This document shows positions 1-10,092 of a stretch of 64,000 bases of DNA, one piece after another; the stretch's first letter is position 1; the number at the start of each line of letters is the position of its first letter. The notes below the pieces were generated by a model. That model saw only the letters and a list, made by a program, of their open reading frames with translations. It was not told where the DNA came from and made no database searches. Origin of the DNA: Sarcocystis neurona (taxonomy: Eukaryota > Apicomplexa > Conoidasida > Eucoccidiorida > Sarcocystidae); NCBI GenBank assembly GCA_000727475.1, contig KL647309.1:588005-652004 (forward strand). Reading direction: 5' to 3'. Position numbers and translations under genes: made by a program.

Positions 1-2
1 CG

Positions 3-230
3 CACAAAGGAATGAGTGGCGAGCAAACGGATCCTGATACTCATGACGATATGCTGTCGGCTGCGACCGGTGCGTCTGACAGCCAGAGGTGCACCAGCGT
101 CATGTCCGGCAAGGATGCGACTGAGGGCGTGGCAGCCGTTGCAAGCGGAAAAGCCTCTGCGACCACTGAAGAGCGGAAAAGCGACGCATCTAAAGCGGCC
201 AGGGAGGCTGTTGTTGAGGAGACAAAATGA
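3..230 (+). CDS. Possible C-terminal end of a gene cut by the window edge
   Basis: A reading frame is open from the first bases of the window to a TGA at 228-230. It encodes a hydrophilic, Ala/Ser/Glu/Lys/Thr-rich stretch (for example ASGKASATTEERKSDASKAA), similar in style to the disordered regions of the clear coccidian genes further on. An ATG lies at 12-14, but because the frame is already open at the edge this is better read as the last exon of a longer plus-strand gene. No domain is visible and no function can be given. A second overlapping frame (16-234) is also open but has a less protein-like composition. Confidence is low because the segment is short. Confidence 0.3.
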   Translation, partial: HKGMSGEQTDPDTHDDMLSAATGASDSQRCTSVMSGKDATEGVAAVASGKASATTEERKSDASKAAREAVVEETK

Positions 231-2585
231 TTGATGAGAGGTCAAACATCCAGACAATAACGGGGAAACTAAAAGGAGCAAAGAATGTAGCTTCCTGCGC
301 CCCTCTCTCTGGCCAAAGCAGAGAGAGATTGGTTTCCAGGAATAACAAGTGCCTTAAATTGCAAGAACGTGAATCAGTGTAACTATTCGGTTGCAGAGCA
401 GTGTGGTAAATTAGGCTGTTCTGCAGGGATGCATTACGGAAGTGAAGAGAAAGTCATATATATGTAGGTATACACATTTGTGTGAGAAAGAAAGCCGTTG
501 TGCGTCTTCGCCAGAGTGCTTTTTCAAGCCGCCTTCGCATTTCGCAATTCATAGCCATTGAACTCCAACACGACATATTTGGTAGACCAGCCCCAGGCCC
601 GCCTCGTGTTTTTCAACCATGCGTGATTACATTGCGTAGTTTCATTTGCAGTCGCTGCGTACTCAACTCAGGTCCGATGGCGATATGATTTCCCTCCACA
701 AAGGAAAAGTGCAGCTTACTGAGATGCTACGGAGAAAAGAGAAGTCTGGGATAAATTTTCAGCGTAGCACCGCAGACCCTGGTGTAGGCGCGTCGCCGCA
801 CTGGTCACGCAGCAGAAGCCTCAAGTATACGTGAACATGAGATATACAGGCGCATTTGTATGCGTCATACGCCACACTCGTCATGCAGCATATGCTTCTG
901 GTAGACATGAACACGGTTGTCACACGCGTAGCGCTTCTGCTAGGGAGAAGAGCAGCTCAGCAAAGACTTCACATCGGTGACCCTCCCGCGGCGAGTGAAA
1001 GCAATGGAATTTTTCGTCACGGTTGACACCAGTGTCAGGGCGCCCCGCTGACTCTACTGTGTCTTCCTGTTATTGCTTGCCACAGTAAGGTTTTCTCCCT
1101 AGAGAAGCGCTGGGGAACTCCGGTTCTACAGGTTGACCGACGGGTGTTGCACGCGAAACCTACGAAGTCACAGCTTGTCTGCGTTAGTGTACTTCGACAC
1201 ATAGAGGCTGCGACTCCCGTGTGCGGCACCTTTTTCTTCGCGGTCCGCGTACTGGTGGGTCACACCGTGTTGTGACGCACCTGCCGCTGGCCAAAGATGC
1301 GTGCGACTGCAAAAGCTGGAACGAAGCCAAACCCCGCACTACCTCCTGGAGCATCGCAGAAAAATTTCCTAGGGCATCCCGTTGCTGGGCCGTTACACGA
1401 ATTTTTGTAACTTCATGAAGGGAAAGAGTCCAATTCTGGCAACAATCGTAGGAGTGCGCAGTGCCCGCAAAAATCTAGCAGTCCACCGCTCAGGACGAGC
1501 GGCATAATGAAAAGCATGCAGCTGGATAATACTTTTGTCGAAGAATGCGTACGCTGCCCCCCCCCCGCAAATTTCGGCTGACTTCGTCTCACGAACAACC
1601 CCTCCAGAAGCAACAGCCAACCTCCACAGTATGGGAGATGGAGTTCGACTCTATCATCCGAGCAATCGTGATTCCCCGCAGTCGATGGAACGCCCCATTC
1701 TTTTCAAGAGCACTAAAATTAGACTGAGTGAATAGGCAGTGGGCAAGACCGCAGCTCCTGCTCATCGTGAAAATAAAAAATACACTGAGTCGCCTCCTGA
1801 ATGCAAGGAATTTCTTTCAGTGTGGCAACGCAGAACTCACATGATCCAAATTTTTATGTGCCCGGACAGATTCGGTGTCTCCGGCTTCTGCTGCAGAGGG
1901 CAAGAGTTACTCCTTTGTCCAGGGCTCCTTCTAGATGTCTGCGGGAAGAGTGACTTCGCAGTCTGGCACACAGTGCTCACACTTGTGACGCGCCTGTACA
2001 GGCGGACGTCTCTTTCGTCCAGTAAAAACTCTGCTCCGAAGCTCGGTGCACTATTCCTCGTGTGCTGCTGATGTCGCGGGGATCAGTAGTCACCTCTACA
2101 CGAGCATGCTGCATGCTCTGCTTGCCCTCTGTGCATCTAGAAAGCTGCTCTCTCTGGGCACGGCTGCTCAAGTCATTTTTTCCTAACAAGGCCTCTCTTT
2201 GTGCCGGGCCTCCCTCGTGCGGCTCCCAGCTGGACACAAAGCACTTTGCTGCAATAGGCTGCAATAGGCAGCGACACCTCCGCATGCGAAGATCAACACG
2301 TAAACGGATAGTAACATTCAAACATGAGGAAGACCACGGAGACAATCAGGTTTTTCTTCCTCTGCAGTTACGTCGGACAGCCGTGCACGACAGGAGGTGG
2401 GATGTGACCTCTCGCTCGAAAATGGTGGTCAGACGCCCGCTCTCCCACGTAATTTTATGCCCCCCTCAGTAGCTTGCTCTGCACAAAAATGGTGCCTGGC
2501 AGCAAGCTGCCTTTGGAACAAGAGGAACTGCCGTTATTGAATCATACGCCTCTCTCAGTATATTGGTGTTCCCTGCCCGGTGCCC
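231..2585. other. Intergenic stretch with no supported gene
   Basis: Only short frames with random-looking composition occur on either strand. A short tandem repeat (CTGCAATAGG unit, about two copies) lies near 2248-2271. The stretch would hold the 3' flanks of two genes pointing at each other. Confidence 0.5.
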
Positions 2586-5500
2586 TTAGAGGGACGGACG
2601 GTTGTCACAAATGAGAGGCTGCGTTGCACCCTCTGATTTCTCAAACTCATTGGTGCCCCTCTCTGCAGACCGGAAACTGAGGTGCTGCATGCACTGTTGC
2701 ATGCAGCCTTCGTTCTTAGGACTTATCTGCTCGTACAACGTGTGCCAGCTCAGCCAAGAAGCTGCAGCGTGTGCACTCCCATCGCTCTGAAACATGCTCC
2801 ACAGTCTCGTCGGTATACCTCGCCTTCTGAGCCTCACCAGGCAAATTGAAACCAGAGCGCCACCAATGCAGAGCACCAGCAGAACACACCAGTGACTGAA
2901 GGTGAGTTTCGCTTTTGCAGCGTCTTCTGCTGCCTCCGGCCGGTGCGTGCCTGGCACCGCCTGTACTCTCTGTTCCGCAGCAGTTGGAGCAACTTGGTGG
3001 GACTGCTGCTCTCCCTTTTTTGCATCAGTTAATAGCAAATTCCACCAACTTCTGGTGCTACCTGCCGCACCCTGCGACGTATTCACATCTGTGTCGTTGG
3101 CGCCTTCCGCGAGTGCGGCCTCTGTTGCAGCGGACAGCTGCGAGCTGTTCGCTCCCCAGCTGCTAGATACGCTGGCGAGAGTGGCAGCTGCACCCGTCGC
3201 ATCGGCTGCGTTCGCCTCCCCGCTCTTCAGGTGATTCCAGAGTGTCTGCGGGAATCTCATAATCGACTCTCTCACAGTGGGCGCTGCAGTCTGTGGCACG
3301 ACTGTTCGTCTCTGCAAGAGACCGAAGAAATTCTTGATGGACCGCTCCTCCTGCTCTGCCTCAGGCGTGGGTGGGGGTAATTTCTCAGCAGGTGCTCGCA
3401 GATGAAAAAGACTGAAGGAGCTCTGGCCAGCGAACGAAACAGGAAACATTGACAAGCAGGCGAGTCAGATTCAATAAGCCGGCAGTGCCTCGACGGCGAA
3501 CGTACAGCTGACTCCTCCTTGGACGGGCGTGTGAATTTAATTAGAGACTCCAGTCGATCAGCTGCGCTGGAGAGGCAACACTCACGCGATTTTCACGAAG
3601 TCGTTGTGCCACCATCGAAGCACAAGCCAAGACAAAGCCCTACAGGCTCCATGCTACAAGCGTTTGCAAGAGACATGTCCACGTAGTAGATATTGTCCCG
3701 ACCAACTGCGGAGAATCGCTACTGCACAGTGCATCATGCAGCGACTCGTGCAATTCTTCAACAAACGAACACAGAACAAATTTTAGACTAGTGGGTCTCC
3801 TTATTACACATATGTAGCGCTTCTTCGCCGCAAAATTGTGTCTTCTGAAGCAGAAGTGCACTTGAGATGTATGCAGAACGCGTTTGTCTAGAGTTAGACA
3901 TAAAGCTTCGAGTGTTCCACGTTTCGGTGTTCACTTCTTTCACACGAAGGACCATTCTTTTCTTGACCTTTTTACGGAGGGACGTCTGCACAAGTGTATG
4001 TTGGTTAGGCTAAGTGTACACACGAAATTTCGTATTTACGCAAATTCCGTATCATTACACGTAGCACGCTGTATGTCGTATGAACAGCTAATTTCGAGGA
4101 GTTCGAGTGGGCGGTGGGTCGGCTTAACCCGTGTTCAGTGTTCTCGCCTGACGTACCGTTCTTCGACTTTCTTCAGAGGCGTTCGTGTCGCTCAGGGGTT
4201 GCTCTTGCTTTTTGTCGCGCATCCTGCTCCAGAAGCTCTGAGGTTGCTCCGCTGAGGAAGCTGGAGCTTCTGCTTTCGGGGTTGAGGGGGTCGTGGCGGT
4301 TGTGGTAGTGGTCGTGGTCGTAGTCGTCGAGCGGTAGGCAGCAGCAGGAGGAACGCCTTCAACTTTAACGCCGTCAGCTCTGAGGCAGCCGGGGAGATCT
4401 GTGTCGAGCCACTTCTGTCTACACTTTAAATAGCAGCTGCGCAGGGTGCTATATTCGTAGGAATCGAGTGCGAGAGGTTCCGCAGGTCGCGCCTCTTCCG
4501 ACTCGTTGCCGCTTCCGGTTCCCTCCGCCTCCTTTGCCTTCTTGCTGCTCAGCAGGCTCTGTGCGCTCTCCTTCTGACAACCATGGACGCACGCTTGGAA
4601 GGGCAGTACAGGGTCGCAGTCTAGATGGATGTGGCGCGTGTACATCGGCGTCTTCGTGTTCTCTGTGACTTCGCCGTTCGGGTACGCCTGCCACTCCCAC
4701 CAGTAGGCGCCCCGCTGCAACCCTGGTGCTCTGATTGGTTCATTCTTAGCAGATTCTGTCTCTTCGTCCTTCTGTGCTGCAACCACCGCAGACTGTAACG
4801 ACGCCGCCACCTTTGAGAGAAGCCCACCATCCACAGCTCCCGCAGCGGCGGTCAAGATTTCCTCTGACTTGCCTGCTGCTGGTTCTTTTGCCTCCAACGA
4901 TTTGCTGCTCCAGAACGACCCTATGCGGCTGCTGTTCGTGGTGGTGTTAGCGCTGCTGCTTCTACTCGACGGCAGCCAGCTTGCCGCGCCTGCGAGTGGC
5001 AGAACAGCGGCGCTCTTCTCGCTCCAGGATTTGCTCTGCGAACCTGATGAGGTAGCAGTTGCTGCTTTTCGAATAAGGTTGGAAGCTTGTGTTCCTGTTG
5101 GCTGTCGATTTCCGCCAATCCACCCGGTCCAGGAGGAGAGACCGCTCTGTGTGACAGTGTCCGCTTGGTGGTGTTCTCCCGGTGCAGCAGGCGCGTGTGC
5201 CTCGCCGTCTCCTACGTCCCTTCTCGTGAAAAACTCATGTAGCCACCTAAAAAGAGTTGGTGGCGCTGATTTCCCGTGCATTAGTTGCGCGCGCTTCTGC
5301 TGCTGCTGCCGGAGGTCGCTGTCTTCGGCGCTGCTCCACAGACCAGTAGGGAAGAAAGGTGTCGAGACTGAAGGCGTTCCGACGTGCTGCGCCCGCGGGA
5401 AGTAGGGTTGTGAGGCTCTGTTGATTTTGGTTGAATTGTCGCTGCTTCCCGCGTATAGCCAGTCTGCGAGGGCAGCAGTCATTCCTTGCTCCATGACTCG

Positions 5501-8008
5501 CTGCTGCATCCAGTCGTACCAACTCGTTGCTTCTGCGTCTGTGAACTCGCTGAGCTGCTGCTGCCGTGTCCTAAGTCTTTGCAGCACGTCTTCTAACTGA
5601 AAAAACGTTGGCTCGTCCCGCGACAAGGCGTCTGCTGACTTTTTCGAGGTAGCAGCACCGGCTTTATCAAACGTGTCGGGCGCTGCACCTGTTTTAATGC
5701 TTTGCGACGTGGAAGCGGGCAGAAGCGTCTTGACTGCAGCCTGCATCTGTTGCTGACAGTCCGCAATCCAGGAGAGAGCAGCTTTCACTGCTGCTTTTGC
5801 TGCAGCTTCCTTTTTCTCCTCTTTTGAAGATGTGAAGAACCACATCAGATCCGACAGTCGACTGGAAGATCTTGATTTCTCCTCTTCAGGTTCACGTGCT
5901 GTTTCGATTACCTCCTTTGCCTTATCCACAGCAGCATTTTGAACTGTGTCAATAACTTCTTTCAAGCCACCCGCGGATGCAGTGGGATTACCCCACCAAG
6001 CACTGCTGCTGCTGCTGCTCAGCTGCTGCTGATGTTGCTCCGCAGTCGCATGACTTGCATCTCCGGAGAACCACCAGCTTCCTCTTGCCGGCACAGCAGC
6101 AGCACTACTCGAGGCTTCTGAAGTGGCTTTCTCGGTCTCCGACGCAAGCCACTGCGGGAGGAAACGACTAGTAAATGAGCTTGCACCTAGTCTTATGCCT
6201 GCCTTCTGTCCTCCTTCTGCAGCTGCTGCTGGAGGCTGCCCTTTAGCTGAGTCCCCTTGTGTCGCCCCAGCATAAGCACCACCGAGGATTCCTGCAGCTG
6301 CTGCTGTCTGGTCCTTTGTTACATTCGATAAAGCAGCTTTCACCGCCCCCTTTGCGGCTGCCTGCTGTTTTTCATCTTTCGAGGCATTGAGGAACCAAAG
6401 TGCCTTTGAGAAAGGACCAGTGCGCTTACTAACCTCCTCCTGCGCAGTCTCACGTACTGTCTTCACAGCTTTCTTTGCCTCATCAACAGCAGTGTCTTTC
6501 ACGGTGCCAACTGCCTCTTTAAGCTCACTGGGAAGACTCCTGGCGACCTCGCCTGTTCCTGCAGTGAAACTCTCTTGTTCTTCTGCCTTTGAGCTGCTCC
6601 TGCTGCTGGTACCTCCAAACGGCAACCACCCCAGTGATGACCCTGCAGCCGCAGAAAGAGCAGGCAGCGTAGACGAGACTACGTTGGAAGTCAGCACCGA
6701 CTCTGCAGCGCCGGTGCCACTGCTCACGGCCGTAAGCTGTGTATCGAGCGTGCGCACCGCATTTCCAGACACACCGTCGATACCAGTCGCGAGCAGGGAC
6801 TGATTCTGTGGATTCAAATCAGAAAGGACATCTTCTACTGCTGGGTCTGCTGCCGCTTTTCCTGTCGTGCGGTGCTCTTCGTCATCGGCGAAAAGAAGGA
6901 AATTCAAGATTGACGATGGTGCTGCGACTCTTTCACTGCGCAATGCCTCCGTCTTGCCCTGGTGTTCAACCGCCGTCTGCGCTTCTTTCACTGCTGCTTG
7001 GCGGATATCCTCGCGACTTCCGTCTTCAGACGCATTAGAGGCACTGGAGGTGCCGACGTCGTTCTGAGTGGCACCGTCGTGCTGGTCTGGGTTGTCGTTC
7101 CCTCCATTAAGCGTCGTTACTCTTGAACCCGCAGCTGCTGAAAAGCCAGCAGCAAGTTGAGAGAGTGAAGCGCTGCTATCTCGGTTTCCTTCCTGATCAG
7201 GAGAATCAGATATAAATAATATCTTCTGCGCTTGGAACTGCCTTTCTGTCGGCCACGCAACTGTAGCAGGAACAGGTTCGCTCATTCCGGATGCGGTCAA
7301 GAGTGCTGTGTACGCAGCATCTCCGTCGTGTGGCGTTCCTGCTGCTGACGCTCCAACGGCGTCGTTGTCAATTCCATGTGCTGCTGCTTGTTCTGCTGCT
7401 CCTGCCGCTGTGTCCACCAACGCGGTCGGGCCGTAGGGAGATGCTGTCTGCGCTGCGCTGTCATTCCTCCTCCACGAGGCAGCCACGAGAGTAGAGGCTG
7501 CTATTTCAGGACTGAGTCGTGCGGCAGACCTAGGGAACGGAGACTCGATATTTTCGTGGCTTATACCAGGTAGTGGACGCTGTCTCTCTGGTAAGTACGT
7601 GTACAGCTGCATCCCTGGCGATGGAACAGCTTCTGTTACAGAGGTGAATGACTGAGCTTGTTGGCCGGCATTTTCCTCCTGTTCTCTCTCTCGCTCTCCT
7701 ACATTTCCCAAAAGCTGCTCTCTGCGATCTGGAGCAAAGAACCCGTCCAGTGACAAGCGGCGTGGCAGGACCCCCACGGAGATAAAAGCACCAGCCGGAG
7801 CCGCTGCCGGGGTGCCACCATCAGCAACATCAACGGAAGAAAAAGCAGGGGCGGCGGTGTCAGAGAGAACTGTTTTGAGGAGGGAAAATTCACGGTTGAC
7901 AGCGAGGAATGCGTGCCGCTGAGGGTGGTCTGCAGCGGCCCTTTGAGCAACAGCTGGCGCTATACAAAGCGCCAGCAAGGCAAGACGCACCCAATGACAG
8001 CAAAACAT
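2586..8008 (-). CDS. Secreted single-pass membrane protein with Trp motifs and LEA-like repeats
   Basis: Two exons are inferred: 8008-4157 and 3422-2586, joined over a 734-bp intron. The donor reads ACG|GTACGT and the acceptor GGCCAG|AGC; both are phase 0, so the join keeps frame and gives about 1562 residues. The ATG at 8008 starts a classic signal peptide (MFCCHWVRLALLALCIAPAV, cleavage after AVA). The ectodomain is mostly disordered Ala/Ser/Gln/Thr. It contains two related amphipathic blocks (residues about 493-563 and 681-748) built on TVxxxAVDxAKxxVxTxRE, each followed by a Trp segment (ALWFLNASKDE, LMWFFTSSKEE). More than a dozen other WW/FW/SW motifs are scattered through both exons. 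A six-Cys module lies at about 1131-1215 and a Thr run follows near 1236. One membrane segment (about 1462-1480, WCVLLVLCIGGALVSICLV) is followed by RLRRR and a short cytosolic tail. I do not recognise the family. Surface, secretory-organelle or parasitophorous-vacuole location is inference. Confidence 0.75.
2684..2707. repeat. Perfect inverted repeat carrying two TGCATGC motifs, inside coding exon
   Basis: GCTGCATGCA and TGCATGCAGC are perfect reverse complements separated by four bases (CTGT). The element lies in the cytosolic-tail coding part of the membrane-protein gene, where on the minus strand it encodes the repeated residues CMQQCMQH. TGCATGC-type motifs are known AP2-factor targets in Apicomplexa; any regulatory role here is inference. 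Confidence 0.8.
4282..4335 (-). repeat. ACN-rich microsatellite encoding a threonine run
   Basis: On the minus strand this segment reads as consecutive ACN codons giving about ten Thr in a row, then Ala-Thr-Thr-Pro. Third positions vary, so the run is held at protein level rather than being a pure DNA microsatellite. It lies between the Cys module and the first exon end of the membrane-protein gene and may be a spacer open to O-glycosylation. Confidence 0.8.
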
Positions 8009-9762
8009 TATTCAGCAGCGAAACAACTACGAACAGCCAAACTCGTGTACACAAAAAGGCGGAAAGTGAACAACAGCAGCAACAAAGGCAGGGGGACGCT
8101 GCCCGTCGGGAGGCATCAGCCGCTGTTGGTGCAGTCCCGAGTGTGAGAAAACGAACTGAGTCACTACGCTGCTTCCGACGAAAAACTTGGACTATCCGAA
8201 AAAGAGAAACGTTCACACGCTGATGCCGACAGCACCGTATGGGCGCATTGACGCAAACTTATGCGTACGCAAAACTTCCTGCATACGGCTCAAAATTCGC
8301 CTCCTGTGACACTCTGCATGACATTCCCAGTTGTGAAATATACATCATAGAGGCCTGAGCACATAATGCAGCGTTCAACCAGCCGCGGAGGTAGTGAAAT
8401 AGACAACAGGCATGAACGGGAACACATGTGCTCAGGCGCAGTTGTTCCTGCACACAGGTTCTAATAAACGCATTAGCCGATATACGTGCGTGGAGCCACA
8501 AGTGTGTGTATATATTTATAATAGACAGATATAGATATATACATATACATACACTGTGTTTGTACCCGTACAAAAACGCATGTTTATGTATGCCCGCATA
8601 TATGTTTATATGTGCTGATATGCACTTTGTCCATGTCTGACTTTTGCCGTGGGTACGGGGTCGACGAATACGTGTGCACGTTTATTTATGCGAGTATAAA
8701 CACATACGTATATGTCTGTGCATATTCACACGTAATCACTTTCTCCACTCCACGCACACGCATTTACATATGTATAAGTGTACCTCTCCACCGATTCTGC
8801 GCGACATGGAAAGGGACAGGCCGTTGAAAACTTGACTTCTTTGGTTTGGTGCTTTGAAAAAACGTGCTTTGGAACATCAGTGGCAGTCTGGTTATCAGCA
8901 AATACTGCGGCCGCAGGCTGACTCGCACGTGGCAGGTATATGATGCCAGGGTGCTGCAGAGATATACAGGGCTGCGCACTTTATCCCTGAGCAGAGCTCT
9001 GCCCGGCAGCAGGCACAAACCCACGCGCGCGCAGCCGTACGTCGAAATTTTGCCTGATCTGGAATCCAACTCCACTTTTTGTAGCAGTTTGGTATTTGCC
9101 GCTGTTGACACTCCATCAACTATCTATCTACGGGTACATACATATATACATATATTTAGCTTTTGAGTGTGTATAGATGCACACTCGAATATTTATGCAG
9201 GCATGTACCCGATACGGTGGAGCGGGGACACATAGTCTCGGGGCGGGTCAAGAGACGCACACGGCTCCGCTCACAGGCTTCGGTGTGCTACGTACACATA
9301 TGTATACGTATGTATTTCTATGTAGGTGCGTAAGATCATTATCTCGTGGGAGACGAGGAGGAAAGATGAAGAAGTTAGACTGACGAATGCGGGCATAGCG
9401 TCACATGTGACAAGGCTTTTCATTCAAGGACTACCAATGGCAAGCAAGGTAGGGTCAGCGGCGTGGGTCCTGACGTGCCTTGCGGGAATGTCCACGTGCT
9501 CTTCAACATGCAAGTATCGGATGACTTCGAAATAGTGTTTCTATAGTCATCGTCCGCCAGCTCATAAAATGTATATGCCGTGCGATTGTGTGAGGCATTT
9601 CGACGAACGTCTGCCAGCGTCAACTAGGGGCTCAAGACAACGCGCAGCGCAGGTGGAGTTCAGCAAGACACAGCTTTCGGTCTCCTGCGCGGTGGTTTTG
9701 CGCGGCTCCTAGAAGACAAAACAACGGACAAACACTTGACCGTCGAACAGCATTTCACAATT
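8009..9762. other. Intergenic, AT-rich with TA/CA microsatellite tracts
   Basis: The stretch upstream of the secreted membrane-protein gene holds its promoter and 5' UTR by position. About 8500-8620 and 9120-9165 are rich in ATATAC/TGTATA tracts, typical of intergenic DNA here. No convincing reading frame is present on either strand. Confidence 0.5.
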
Positions 9763-10092
9763 TCAGTAGATATTGTTTGATTTGCCATAATCTACAAAAA
9801 GGAGATCTGTTTCCTCTACGCCAGGCACCTTCCGTAGTACCGCAAAATCGTTAGCAGCATTTTGTGCCGCTGCAACCGCAGCAGCACGATCAGCAGACCA
9901 GCGGCACCTCCCGCTCTTTTCCCTCGCGTATGGAGGGTAATAGTGCCAGACTCCCAGGAGGAGGGGCGCCATACATAACAAAAGCATTGCCAGTGGCTTT
10001 GAGAGGTTGTGCAGCCGAAGAATAGGAGGGTCAGGATATTCGTGAAGCGTTGCACCAGCAGCCTCCGTCTTCTGTGTACCGCGAGGCGCCAT
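9763..10092 (-). CDS. Small protein with one membrane segment, function unknown
   Basis: The frame from the ATG at 10092 gives 109 residues: a short hydrophilic N-terminus (MAPRGTQKTEAAGATLHEYP), one strong hydrophobic segment at about residues 33-52 (LAMLLLCMAPLLLGVWHYYP), then a charged Ala-rich stretch and an acidic C-terminus ending GKSNNIY. There is no typical signal peptide before the segment, so an N-in or organelle-targeted single-pass protein is likely. A very good splice acceptor (TTTTGTGTGCTTCCCAG) ends at about 10130, just upstream and in frame with the coding sequence, so this may be the last exon of a longer gene. The layout recalls the small single-membrane subunits of apicomplexan mitochondrial complexes, but no motif proves this. 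Confidence 0.5.
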   Translation of the reverse strand: MAPRGTQKTEAAGATLHEYPDPPILRLHNLSKPLAMLLLCMAPLLLGVWHYYPPYAREKSGRCRWSADRAAAVAAAQNAANDFAVLRKVPGVEETDLLFVDYGKSNNIY

